The notes beneath the pieces were generated by a model. The model was given only the letters and a program-made list of their open reading frames with translations. It was not told the DNA's origin and made no database searches. From assembly GCA_025024175.1 (NCBI GenBank), contig QCXZ01000041.1:19215786-19279785 (forward strand): a stretch of DNA of 64,000 bases, written 5' to 3'. How positions within the stretch are numbered: position 1 is the first letter of the stretch; every line of letters begins with the position of its first letter. Position numbers and translations under genes: made by a program. This document shows, one piece after another, positions 33,925-44,889 of this stretch. The stretch is from Rhyzopertha dominica. Lineage: Eukaryota > Arthropoda > Insecta > Coleoptera > Bostrichidae.

Positions 33925-34330
33925 ATTCGGTAATTAATTTGCGTGTGTGGCGAGCTTCCCACTGCCACCTCGCTGAATTTCATCCGCATACTCGCGGTTC
34001 ACTTGATAACCAAGGATGTTTGCCAAACCCGCCCTTTCCAGCGCACATGCAGCAAATTATCGCTCGAAGATGACCATCACTACGTGAGAGCGTCGGAGGA
34101 ACTGCTCCATTTGCTGTGCGCTGCGGTACTCCTCTGGTGCGACCGTCTGGATCTGATATGGCATGTTCCCGCTCGCCTTTAATTAAACAAAAACGACAGT
34201 CCACAGTGATTTAGTGTTAATAATTGCCGGGTTAAATCAATTTGATGAGAAAGCGATATTTGCTGGCGAGAATGGGGATCGTGGAGAAAAAAAGCGCGAT
34301 GCGCTATTTCTCCCCCTGCATGAGATACTT
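33925..34330. promoter_or_regulatory. GC-raised island, exon or conserved element
   Basis: Sharp GC rise with overlapping open frames on both strands (33943-34182 plus, 33980-34204 minus). The plus peptide contains SLEDDHHYVRASEELLHLL, an amphipathic-looking stretch but not a known domain. No splice pair fits. I lean to conserved non-coding DNA. Confidence 0.3.
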
Positions 34331-34789
34331 ACACAGATGATGCGAATACTTTGATCGATTTGCGTTGCTAGTAATGCAAGATGAAAGTATTATTACTAAA
34401 ACCCTATTGAAAGGTATTTAGTACGTATTATTTGTTTAGATATATAATTGGGCTACCTACATTACACCTTGAGCAACCTCTAGCGCCTTTTTTGCCCTCA
34501 AGGAAGACAGATCTCTTCTATTAAAATGTTTTCCAAACTTCCTTATTTGAGAAAAAAATACTTAACAATAGTAGTAATAATAATGTTTATTGTTGCTATC
34601 GTAATGAACAATAATAAATATTTGTAGTCCAATGTATCAGATGCAGAAGCCTTCTGGAGCTGTTCTGCTATTCAGACCTAATAGACAATGAAGAACTTAT
34701 CATTTAATATATAAACTAAATAAACCTTAAGTTAAAGAAGAGCAACCCATATGTAAGCATCAGCGATTATGCATATTAAACCATTGCAG

Positions 34790-35390
34790 CTGATCAATGT
34801 GAAATGCGGATCTCGAATATCTCGTATTTCTGTATATGGCGTACATCAGCAACCTCAAGATAAGGACCGTAAACAGTATCAATAAAATTGATAGTGATGT
34901 CACAGAGAAGTTTCTTAACATCAGCATTTTTAAAGATACGTAAGCTCTACTTCTAAGTACAGAAACTGCTATCTATTATCATTTCCAGATTTCTTGCATG
35001 GTTATTTTATAGTAACAAATGAAACTTTGTGAATATAATATATGTGGATGTCGTTTGCAAATACTATCACAAAATATTTACTATGATTAATTTTTGATCG
35101 CTCCAAATGTTAAGCAGTTTTTTCAGTTCTGCATGATTAAAATGGTATAAGAGGTATACAATAAAGGACCCAGTATATTTCCCTGCAGCATATCCGTGTG
35201 TCAAAATCGAGGAAACGTAGAAGATTAACTTACAAACAATTTATAATCCACTGTATCGAATGCTTTCGAAAAATCCAGCACTGTGAGTACAGTTATTTTG
35301 TAAGAATCGCCAGCCCGAATGACGTTGCCTATAACGTCATCAGTTAAAGCATTTTGACAACCTTCTGTGCAAATTAGTTTAAGGGTGATA
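34790..35390 (-). pseudogene. LINE reverse-transcriptase relic
   Basis: Minus-strand reading gives TVLDFSKAFDTVDYKLF (about 35228-35280), the RT block with the first catalytic Asp. HTDMLQGNILGPLL follows (the VPQGSxLGPLL block, about 35155-35195), then VFANDIHIYY (about 35035-35065), in place of the YADD box with its second Asp changed to Asn. VYGPYLEVADVRHIQK and RISH (about 34810-34880) follow, as at the C-terminus of CR1/Jockey-like LINEs. Order and spacing are right. Stops and frameshifts are numerous. Confidence 0.75.
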
Positions 35391-35654
35391 AAGATCAAAA
35401 TAATTACATTCCAGAATAATATCGCTGTGTGACTTTGAGTGCCGAAATCGGGCATCTTTTTAAATAAAATAAAACAAAAAAACACATGGTTGCTGGTAAC
35501 TGTCATGATTTAAAAATACCTGAATGTTAAGGGTGTAGATAGATATATGAATTGAAACGAGAACACAAATTCTAAGTGTCAACATCTTACCTATTATCTT
35601 TCTAGTCCTGAAAATAGAGTACTTTTTTAATAAAATTGTAAAATTATTGTGTGC

Positions 35655-35880
35655 AAGGGCAAGAAATGTTTCGTTGCTCCGAATGTCCAGCAAGGCCTCC
35701 AGACCTTACACCCTTAAATTTTCTCATTTGGAAACCCTTGAAGTCGAAGGTTTTTCTAGAAGTAATTACGTCAAAGAATTGTATTTGAGTGTCTGTTCAG
35801 AAATACCAAACAAGCATTTGAGGTGGGGTTCAACGTTGGATCTTCTTGGCGCCATTCTGAAAACTTCATTAGTAAAACTT
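35655..35880 (+). pseudogene. mariner-like DDE transposase relic, copy 1
   Basis: The plus frame reads CPARPPDLTPLNFLIWKPLK then SKVFLEV. This matches the WPPRSPDLTPLDFFLWGHLK block that carries the last catalytic region in a large arthropod family of Tc1/mariner-type transposases. Only this C-terminal part is visible and it soon meets stops. It abuts the minus-strand LINE relic, so one probably inserted near the other. Two further relics of the same family lie at 40.4 and 46.5 kb. Confidence 0.65.
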
Positions 35881-35889
35881 GATGTAATT

Positions 35890-38025
35890 TAAGAGATAGC
35901 TTTTGACAGAAAATGTATAAAAGACTGTTGATATTTTCCTACGCATTTTCAGGGAGGGCTTTGCAAAAAACCTTCAAAATAAAGTATTACTCGACCCTTC
36001 AAAAATTAAACTGAGGGTAGAGGGTTGACCTTGCCTACTTTTATTTTTATCTTACTCGAATTGATCTTCCATAAGCGTTAAAGAGGATGGCTCTTTTGTA
36101 TTGAAGCACCCAGTATAGCAAAACTATCAGCCTTGTCATGTATAGTTCATTATAGTCTGTTTAAAAGCAAATTTTTAGTGGCAGGATGTTATCAACACAT
36201 TAGTCTGCTCGATCTTATTCTTCAATTACTTTAAAACATAATTTTTCAATAACCATTTTATTGTTGAGATTCTTCAATGGCAGTATTACTTGAGGATTGT
36301 CGCATGTTATTAGCAGTATCGTTTTTAGTGAGTAGTCCAAAAGGCATTAACTAGCATTCTTCTTTTTCGATACTGCAAATTAAACTACCAGTTATTATAT
36401 AATCCACTCCGTGCGTGTTAAGGTGTGTTCTTTTTGGGCGTCTAATCAGCTAACGCTTCCTGTACAGTTATAATAAACATTCGTGCGTATTGAAATCAAA
36501 GCCGCGGTATTCCGTTACAGATTACATTAATTTGCTGGCTTAGTCGTACGCGAAAACCTACATTTATTTCATCAAACACCTAAGAGCGCTTGTGTTTATT
36601 CAAATTGAATACATCAGCATCGAGCATTGAAAATCTTCACTTTTTGCTGCCGCTCTATCTTTTAATGAATCTGCCACATTCCCATTTGCGCCGTGCACTT
36701 AAAAAGTGCCATCTAATTTAAAGATATTACGAAACGGAATCTATAAATTACAAAATATGTAACAAAAATGACAACGCCACGCCCACAACGTTGGCTGTTG
36801 GTTATTAAGCGAGATCGTCACGTATAGCATTATTATATACCTATAGGAACGCTGCGATGCACACTAGCAATTAATATTATTCTACGTTCCATGATAAGTA
36901 CGGGCGATTATGCTAGTTTATTAAAGTAGATGCTCCATTTCGCATTTTTATGCTTCTTCGAGGAGTATCTACAGCACGAGGATAGCGGAAGGGTGCAAAC
37001 AAGACAAATTATATTCCGTCTCAAGATCCTCTCACTTTTATGGTAGGTGAATGTTTAGTTAGTTGTCTATATTTATCTAATATTACGTGTAGCATTCGTT
37101 GATAAGCAGGTATTAAGAATAAATGAAAAAAAGCTGACTGAATTTGATTGCAGCACCCCAAAAATCGTTTCTAGAACAGAAGAACTGGAATACTTTAAGA
37201 AATCTGCAACCATGTTCGAAAGAAGGAAACTCTTCATTAATTTCAAACAAGCTATGTCGTTTTGGCGCGCTTTTTTCAATTTTATGCACTAACGACCCCA
37301 ATAATAATAAATAAAAGAGATTTCTTGGACACTTTATCAGATACGCTAAATACGCTCATATATAGAGGATCCCTGGTATGTACATTACAAGGTTATGGTT
37401 CTGTGCATCTTCCAACGGCTATACAAGAATTTCTGCTGTGTAGCGTATTTTAGGACCCGAGAAATATTTTCCAAACTATACAGCAATCTTCCTTAACGCA
37501 ATATATTGGCGATCTATTGAACATCATTTTTAATGCTTTGTAAGACCTTATTCCTTTTAGTAGTATTAGATATTTATTTAGTATCTATATGCACCTAACC
37601 AGTTGTTCTCTTTCCTCGTTCATAAAAATTAGATGATGACGCCAATATGAGAAAGCTCTGAAATTGCACAGGCTATAGATTTTCATTTTGTTTTTGCATA
37701 ACACATTATATGCTACAAAAAAGTAAGCTCTTTCTTTTCCATCCTAAACAAGAATTCATCCAACGCTTTTTAACATATTTTACATCGAATACAGTAATGT
37801 CTGGTCTTCTCACTGATAAGATCTGCCTAATATAGCAGATGACATATATATACCCTTATATAACTGCCAAGTATATAATGTGGGTGACGATGAGGATTGT
37901 CTTGTACCAGTAAGTTGCTTGCTTGCTTGCCGGTTTCACTGTCCTAGTAGATATTTAATATGCTTGAAGATATGCAAATCTTTTGAAAGATATTCACAAT
38001 AATTAGAATGCATTGTAAATAGTGC
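35890..38025. other. AT-rich non-coding DNA
   Basis: No supportable gene. A GC-raised block at 36580-36720 may be regulatory. The frames at 37073-37301 on the minus strand match no family. Confidence 0.35.
37915..37930. repeat. (TTGC)4 microsatellite
   Basis: Four perfect tandem TTGC units. Confidence 0.9.
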
Positions 38026-38029
38026 AAGT

Positions 38030-38150
38030 TTCTTTGATATCATCGTATTTTATGTCAAAGGATATTTTCTTGTAATCGCTACACTCATACTTTAGATATT
38101 TAACGGAGGTTCCACAAAGATCGAGTTGAGGTCCACTGCTGCAGGGTGTA
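38030..38150 (+). pseudogene. LINE RT fragment
   Basis: The plus frame reads CQRIFSCNRYTHTLDI, then after a stop TEVPQRSS and GPLL across another stop. This fits the sequence before and at the GVPQGSxLGPLL block of non-LTR reverse transcriptases. Only about 40 residues are recognisable. Confidence 0.5.
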
Positions 38151-38263
38151 CCACCTAATATGGGACAGAATGTAGGTCAGTAAGCATTAAAAATTTCGGA
38201 AAATGTTTCAATTGAAAGTTGTACTAAATCAAGTCCCCTACGCTATAAAATTATTTTGCATTA

Positions 38264-38575
38264 TACAGGGAGTGTCCCATATTTTCTGGGAGTTAAGAAT
38301 GTATATTTTTTTAAATTGAAACAAAATAATGGTCACTATGTTGGCAACAGATGTATTCTATTTTGTACCATTCCGGCTACGTTCAGAATATTTGGAAAAA
38401 TTTGACGTTTGCAGTGCTGAAATAAATAGCCAAATATCTCTAAAAGTAAATAAAAGGGTCTGTAGCTGCCATGTCGCTGCAACGGTTTCATTATAACGAA
38501 TTTTAAATTTAACAATTTCGATCCTGAATAATTTTTTAATGGAACGGTATATTTATCCTACTTCATTGAGAGCTT
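38264..38575 (+). mobile_element. possible DNA-transposon terminus
   Basis: TATACAGGGAGTGTCCCATA at 38264-38283 has the ACAGGGTGTCCCATA form of ends seen on mariner-like elements. About 190 bp inward an ATG (near 38471) starts MSLQRFHYNEF, which stops after 11 codons. The opposite end was not found. It might be a truncated relative of the mariner-like relics nearby. Confidence 0.3.
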
Positions 38576-38799
38576 AGTGAAATTACTTCTATATTAATAA
38601 AAGTTTGTACGTGTGTGTAGCCATACTCTCCAGCACTATATGAATAGGTATGTAACATGAAATTTAATATAGGCATGTGGACCAACAAAGTTAATTTTTG
38701 GCGTGAGTTGGTGTGCGGTGCTTCATATCTTTTATAGATCTTATCAAATCGGATAGAGACCAAAAACACACATAAAATTACTATTTCACGGTAGCAATG

Positions 38800-39310
38800 T
38801 TATTTCCTGAAAGCCGGTAGTTGCCCGGATTCACCGCGACGTACGGTATTATTACGTCTAATGCACAACGTAATAAAACAGGCTGTACGCACGGGATTCC
38901 AATAATGACAGATAAACCGCAGAACTATACTTACATAGATAATGAAGCGTTTTGCCAGCGGGGAAAACATTTAAACGCTTCAATAATAGCGTCTTTAGAC
39001 GTTTTAACAAATAACCTTATGGTAGCTCCGAGTGATAAGCACAGCGTGTGTTAATTATGCCGAGCTGTTTCAGGACCGCTTACACCCTCGTTGTCATGGC
39101 AACGGATGGCCGAGGTAGAAAATAAATAATTTCCAACCGGCCGCGATCACACTTAATTATACGTTTGTTGAGAAGTGGATGCTGTTTTGACGGCGACCGA
39201 CGACTGCTCTCTGTGTCCGATAGTCGTAGGGCTTGGGTACGGCGACAATTAGGCGTTTTTGTTTTGCCCATGCGAAAGATTATACTGAGATAACTAGTTA
39301 ATGGAATCGT
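38800..39310. promoter_or_regulatory. candidate conserved non-coding element with X-box
   Basis: A GC-raised island with frames open on both strands and no domain. It contains the RFX-type X-box at 39090-39103 and, to its right, CTTAATTATACG and further GC-rich words. Confidence 0.4.
39090..39103. promoter_or_regulatory. RFX X-box-like site
   Basis: GTTGTCATGGCAAC, flanked as C...G, is a near-perfect palindrome fitting the RFX consensus GTnnCC-AT-GGnAAC with one change. RFX factors control ciliary genes in animals through such sites. The site is seen; its use is not known. Confidence 0.45.
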
Positions 39311-40210
39311 ACCAATAATGTTATCGGCTTAATCGCCAGCGAAAGGGAAACGCTAACAAGCGTCATGTATACTAAAATTGTTTATATTAATATTAAAAGT
39401 CTATCCTAGCTTGCAAGTAAGGTTTTTGCTGTTTCGGGTAGGTATGACATTAAGCACTGCTTGTTCATTAATGAAATTAATTGGCGTATAGTCGAAGAAT
39501 ACGGATTTGATGTGGTTTGCAACCAGTCAACTTTCGCCTGGTATATAAAGTTTAATTGCGTTATTAATTATACAGATATTGTTGTCGTCCGCGACATGAG
39601 CTGGAAACACATGTTATGAGATCGGAACTTGCATGGAACAATTATCCTAATATAAGAAGCTTTTTTGTACAGTTGCAAGTAAAAAATTGTAGCGCTCTGT
39701 GATGCATACAAATAATTGTTGCAAGAACTCCTATAAGGAGGGTAATGACAATGAAAGGAGATCTCTTGACGCCATGCTTTCCTGTAATGAAGAGCGAACA
39801 CTTTTGAAACCGTGGAAGAAACATAAAAGTCATCAGTAAGCAAAACTCGATAGTTTTTGAGGTACAATAAGAAATGTTTGCTGAATAGGGCAAACCCTTA
39901 CAACACAGAATCAACACCAGATATATATGTAACCTATTCGACAGGTATTCGGAAAGCTACCTCTAGAAGACAAGTGCAAATGGAGTTTCACTTGCGGCCT
40001 ATATCACTTCACTATAATGCCATTCGGTCTATGCAACGCTTCGCCTACGTTTGAACGATAAGTGCAACTGATTTTACTTAAACTTACGTGGAAAACGTGC
40101 CTAGCCTATCCGGATAAGAACCTAAGGAACCTGCAGGAGAAGTTCAGCAGGTTTAGCAGCGAATATGAAATGAAGTCTAAAGAAGTGTGCTACTGCAGCT
40201 CCATTACACC
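39310..40210. other. AT-rich non-coding DNA
   Basis: No family recognised. The frame at 40062-40247 may include the N-terminal part of the transposase relic that follows, but I could not align it. Confidence 0.3.
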
Positions 40211-40214
40211 AAAG

Positions 40215-40640
40215 CTAGTGAAATTTAATAAAAGCTTCCTTCACTAACAAAAAGGCTGGTGATTCTGAAAGGCGCATAGAATTTGGCAGATGGTTTAAGA
40301 ATATGTGTAGAGCCGATCAAGTTCTTTGAAGTAATGAAGCACGACTCACAAATTGCAAAAAAATCATGTTGAACAGCGTAGGGCCCAATTGAAATTCGGG
40401 TTTAATGGCATAACAGGGTCAACAGTTTTTGGTCCACATATTTTACATGGGTCTTTTACTGGTGCACCTCCTTATAACATGAGGGAAGTGCGAAATTATT
40501 TAAATGAAGCTTTTCTCAACTCCTACTAAGATTAGATCAAACAGACCAATCCTATGTCCTCCTCGATCTCCAGGTCTGTGGGTTTAACATTTAGAAGATC
40601 ACGCCAAAATTTGTTTTTCTCTTTTTTAAACAAAGTATCC
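40215..40640 (+). pseudogene. mariner-like DDE transposase relic, copy 2
   Basis: The plus strand reads KASFTNKKAGDSERRIEFGR then WFKNMCRADQVL and SNEARLTNC, as in the N-terminal half of the family (the ERRVEFCxWF block and the FSDEAxFT block around the first Asp). GPHILHGSFTG follows and joins, after an apparent deletion, to APPYNMREVRNYLNEAF. IRSNRPILCPPRSPGL comes last, the WIGRxGPIxWPPRSPDL block. Several stops occur. It shares the family of the relics at 35655-35880 and 46200-46780. Confidence 0.7.
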
Positions 40641-40649
40641 AAGCCCCAA

Positions 40650-41130
40650 AAATCAAAAAGGTACCCTTAATCAGTCTCATAAAACTGCAAATTTTTCCCC
40701 ATTTAACATTCCTTCTATGTCCGCTAGTTTCGGAAATTATCTGCTAAACATTTCTTAAATTTTAACAGGATATGTTGTTTGTTTTAAAATGTCTAGATAA
40801 TTGAAGAATACAATACTATTATTATTATTAGGTGTTATGACGAACTATACGGATACAAATTAGGATTGCGCCCCTTAACTTGGATCATAGTAAAAAAAAA
40901 ACGGCTCGCGCTTAAAGAAGCATTTGGCCGTGGAAATTTCAACGCAAGATGAAGCGAGTAACCCCGCTAATATACCCGATTCAATCTATCGACTAATATG
41001 GTAAGCTATTTGTTTAGATGTCCAGTCATATCATTGTTGTGTGCACTCCGGCTGTGTTGCTGCTTAATTGATGTAAAATTAAAGTAGGTCTATTTTAAAA
41101 GGATTCCCCTGGTGTTGTTAAAAACGTTGG
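40650..41130. other. AT-rich non-coding DNA
   Basis: Nothing beyond the decayed flank of the transposase relic. Confidence 0.35.
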
Positions 41131-41139
41131 CTCGAATTC

Positions 41140-41790
41140 TAAAATCCGAGGAACTCAAGCGGAGCTGCAAGAAAATACGACAAAAACAAGCGAAGGCAAA
41201 GAATTACTGTTTTCACTACGGACACCGACATTAACGCGATCCAATAAATAATACAGGCTCACGGAAAAGAAGCGCAGCCGGTCGGACGGCAACCCGAGAC
41301 CGGCTGGGGGGGAGGGGGTAGAAGGCAAACCGATGCACTCGCAAATATGTCTCAAATAAATTATTTCCCCCCATAATAATAACGATACGCACAGCATTTC
41401 ATAATTATCGCTACAAGGCGATTCATTTCGGGCATTACTATAAAGCTTCGGCATTCTTGTTATTGTCTCATGCCCGGTGGAATATTTCAAATAAACGCGA
41501 TGCTCGCCGTATTAATTACGCCATGTCCGATTATTAACAAACGGCCAGATTAAATAAATGGCCGCGCTCGAGTTTTCTGTTACTCGGGATATAAATGTTA
41601 GCCGGGGACTGAATTAATTAATCGCCGGTATTCTTTGGATCATAATGGAGCTGAAGTTCAGCGTGCCAACACCATGAAGAATCCGCATGCAACGATTCTA
41701 TAATGGAAGGGGACAGCTGGCATTTAAGATATTAACGCGGGGTTGCGTCTTGGTTGGTTTTGCTTCACACGAACGGATGTGTGCGGTAGG
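41140..41790. promoter_or_regulatory. candidate conserved non-coding element
   Basis: One of the largest GC-raised islands. It has a G-run, seven G then A then five G, at 41306-41318. Homeodomain-type cores are frequent (TTAATTACGCC, GAATTAATTAATCG, TTATTAACAA). The minus frame at 41155-41490 is proline- and serine-containing but matches no domain. Probably an enhancer-like block; the role is inferred. Confidence 0.35.
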
Positions 41791-41799
41791 GGTACAATG

Positions 41800-42065
41800 A
41801 CTGACATCCTCAAATTCCGATTTACATATTTACCTACCTTTCTAAAGGAATTCATAACGTATTGCTGATACGCTAGATTAAAGGGCTTGTAACGGTATAG
41901 ATAAGTAGCATTCTAAACTATTACCTATTTTGGTTTTTAATTTTATATCTTATGAATAACTAAAAATATATAGTTAGCATATGAAAATTTTGTATCGAGT
42001 GTCAGTGTAGTATTTTGCATTCTAGTAGTTGATAAAGGAATCAGAAACTTGTTCCTTGATTTCCG
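41800..42065. other. AT-rich non-coding DNA
   Basis: Nothing recognised. Confidence 0.4.
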
Positions 42066-42069
42066 TTGT

Positions 42070-42480
42070 TATACCCAATAACACATTTTTAGTATCCTTT
42101 ATTTAAACCCTATTACTGAAATAAATTAAATTCAAACACAACTAGTTCAAAGCACTACTATTATAATACTACTAATTCAGTAAACCACTATTGGGAACAC
42201 TCACTGGCACTTAAAGACTTTAGAGCACTCAGTTCGCTTGTCGTTCGCCTATTTCAACGCCTTTCAAATCAGACCTGCTGGCGCGCTTTTCAACGGGCTA
42301 TATATACCCTGGTCGAAAGTTCCCGAATGTTTCCATAGTCATCTTGCTGCTTAGTACTAAAACTTCGAGAATATTCGACCAACCGATTTATCAATGCTTG
42401 GAGGTCAGAACATGACCTTAGGCAACCACGCAAACTTTGATCTGGTTGTCTAACCCGCAGGCGCTGATTAGGCCACAACA
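42070..42480 (-). repeat. solo-LTR-like repeat with heat-shock elements, copy A
   Basis: Minus-strand orientation. It starts TGTTGTGGCCTAATCAGCG and carries two heat-shock elements (42364-42376 and 42315-42332). A TATATATA box (42299-42306) follows about 10 bp after the second, and an AATAAA (complement at 42098-42103) lies about 200 bp further on. Copy B at 50585-50980 aligns throughout, sharing the TGTTG start, the tandem elements, the TATA box, a GCGCGC/GCGCGG block and the AATAAA. TG at the start, promoter in the middle and poly(A) signal near the end are the plan of a retrotransposon LTR. No primer-binding site or coding region adjoins, so it looks solo. The boundary at 42070 is approximate. 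Confidence 0.6.
42315..42332. promoter_or_regulatory. heat-shock element (copy A)
   Basis: GAA-AG-TTC-CC-GAA-TG-TTT. Three perfect inverted nGAAn units plus a one-mismatch fourth, in exact 5-bp phase, as bound by HSF trimers. A second element, TTC-GA-GAA-TA-TTC, lies at 42364-42376. Confidence 0.65.
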
Positions 42481-42489
42481 TAACAGCAT

Positions 42490-43435
42490 AAGACAGAAAG
42501 AAGGTAAAACTTAATAGTGGTACTCTTCAATTGCTCAGTATTCTACAATCGTCATCAGATTCTACAAGATAGCTTACTACATGGTAAGACCCGCAAATAC
42601 GATTATTACCATAAAAAAATGCTGTATTAATTTTATACGTCACACAAATTGCTATCAATTCTAAATTTCACGCTTATTTCAAATCTCTGATTGATTTGCA
42701 GCACATTCTCTATACCTAGAATATATATTTAAATGTTTGCAATAGCAAAACCATTATTTGTATATCTTATCATGTAAGTTAATTTGTAGATCCTGATGAT
42801 GACTGATCAGTCGGAACTCGTTGCTATTGTTATCTAAATAAACAAAAAGTTTTAAGGACCTCTCTGACTAAAATTGACTAAATTGATCAGTGCAGATGTT
42901 ATTTGATTATATCACTAAAAGTGTTCTTTAATATTGAATATTTTGCGGATATAACCCGAAAAACTGGAATTTAGTTTGTTTCAGGAATACATCAACTGAA
43001 AGAGCAGAAAAATTATCTCTCCCACAGGAATGGCAAAAGCTCGGGTTTTCTCATTCAAACCTGGCCAACTTATTGTTGCTTGATATCAAAAAAGCGATTG
43101 ATTTTTCCCGATACTACCAATATATCTCATAAACAAACATAAATGATAGCTGATTCCGATACATGGGGGATTGAATTATAAAAGATAAATAAAAATGCGG
43201 CAAAGACATTTCATGAGCTTCTGAACCCAATAACTATATCTTTATGTCATTAAATGGACTTCTCGAGATGTTGAGCGCGAACGTTTCTTCCTTAAAATAT
43301 GTCATTTCTTCGGTGGTTTAAAATACGCGACGTGACAAATACTGACATTATGGTATTTGACAAGTGGATTACGTTATTTTTCAGTATAAAATGAAAACTT
43401 GATATTATGTGTTTTTACACTATTTAGAAGCACTA
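42490..43435. other. AT-rich non-coding DNA
   Basis: Nothing recognised. Confidence 0.4.
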
Positions 43436-43439
43436 TGAA

Positions 43440-43510
43440 TGGATGGAATATAAAACTCAAACCAAATGCAGTTCCAACATTATTTAATGCTCGAACTCAC
43501 CTTATACTAT
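43440..43510 (+). pseudogene. THAP-domain-like fragment
   Basis: The plus frame reads WNIKLKPNAVPTLFNA. LK-x-x-AVPTLF is the conserved C-terminal AVPTIF box of THAP zinc-finger domains, which occur in P-element-type transposases and in many insect proteins. The upstream C2CH part is not clearly readable. It is most likely a transposon scrap. The match rests on about ten residues. Confidence 0.35.
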
Positions 43511-43519
43511 CAATCCACC

Positions 43520-44335
43520 TTCATAAAGATCATTGTATAAGTTAAGGCTTTTATTTACATACAAGGTAAACATAGATGGCGTAACATCGGTGTATTGGAA
43601 TTGAAATCATGGCTGTCCCTAGTCCTGATTGTTCATTATTTTATTGAGTTATTTGCAACCACTTGCAAATCAGAGGATTTTGTTTTGGCATTTTAGTTAG
43701 GCACTAAGTGTAGTACAGAAATCGACTAAAGATCGTGGTAATACCAATAAAATTTGTCTATTTGACAGTGCAGCTAGATAGACTTTATAAAGGTTGCTGA
43801 AAATTTATCGTTTAGGATACATATAGGGAGNTCATATTGGAAAATTACTACAACCTAAAATGTTAAATTAAACTATATCTTTCTTCACCTCTATGGATAT
43901 TTTATAAATAAGCTTATACTCCTCTTGTTTAGTATAATTTAGTTTGGTTACAGTTGTATTGCATTTTAAATTACAGTAATTCATATGTTTCACTTTTCCT
44001 CATTTGCTAGATGAATCTGAAATTTCGGTCTCACATTTGTAATCCGCAAAAGCTACCGTAAGTATCAGGTTACCTTACATTATGTGGGAGAAGATAATGA
44101 AACCGAGACACAGTATTATTTTTTTAATAAGAAGTTGTTAATTTCCATTTTTCTTCAACCAACCAAACGCTGAAGAACCCCTATAATCAATTTTTTCTAA
44201 ATGTAGTTACCATGGCTTCCCTGATTTTTTTCATCTTAGCTTACCGAATTACTTAAGACAAACAGTACCAAAGATTATTATACTTCCGGAATGCCAGATT
44301 TGGTGCCTGTCCTCCTACTGGACAGCACCCATATG
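43520..44335. other. AT-rich non-coding DNA
   Basis: Nothing recognised. One ambiguous base (N) is at 43831. Confidence 0.4.
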
Positions 44336-44339
44336 TTAA

Positions 44340-44880
44340 TAGTTACGTAATTTTCGGCACTTATCAAGAAATTATCCGAGTTCCCGGGCTGTAGCCATCA
44401 GGGCGCCCTACGTAGCTCGGATCATGAGACCGCCTCCGCTCTCATGAATAGTAAGCAAGCTCATTAGCGAGCTCTGCGTACAGTAATGACCGCTCGGGTG
44501 ACAGTGCCGCCAACCCCTTACCCCTCGCCGAACACAAACACACGTCGCCGTCCTGCCTTTGTCCATCCACAGAGCGATAAATTATTAATAAGCGCACCGC
44601 AAATTGGCGAAGAAATTACCACTACTAGCACAGTGGGCTATGCGTGATCGCGGACCAATGGCGAGTATTAATAATGCATCCGAATTAAATCCGGCGTGTA
44701 GATAATATCGAAATAGAAGTCGTGGGATACGAAATAAAAAGCGCTGAATTAACGAGAGCTTTGTTGGCGACCGGCGCTGCTCTATTATTTCTTGTTGTTG
44801 TTCTTGTGTGTTCATTGGCACATACCGGAGGATATTGATACCGTTTTGCTGTGGCGCATACACAGACCGTGCGGAATGAA
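44340..44880. promoter_or_regulatory. candidate conserved non-coding element
   Basis: A long GC-raised island with homeodomain-type words (CGATAAATTATTAATAAGCG, CTGAATTAACGAG) and a GGGTGACAG word. It holds a 92-codon minus frame (44585-44863) with a glutamine-rich start. The peptide resembles no family. The island character, motif density and double-strand openness favour regulatory DNA. Confidence 0.35.
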
Positions 44881-44889
44881 GATCGTTAG

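Noticed and set aside
37825..37860. ADDIYI-like peptide (GCAGATGACATATATA) suggesting an RT catalytic box
   Set aside because: It lies upstream of the VPQRSS/GPLL fragment at 38.1 kb, the wrong order for a reverse transcriptase, and its neighbours do not align. Treated as coincidence.
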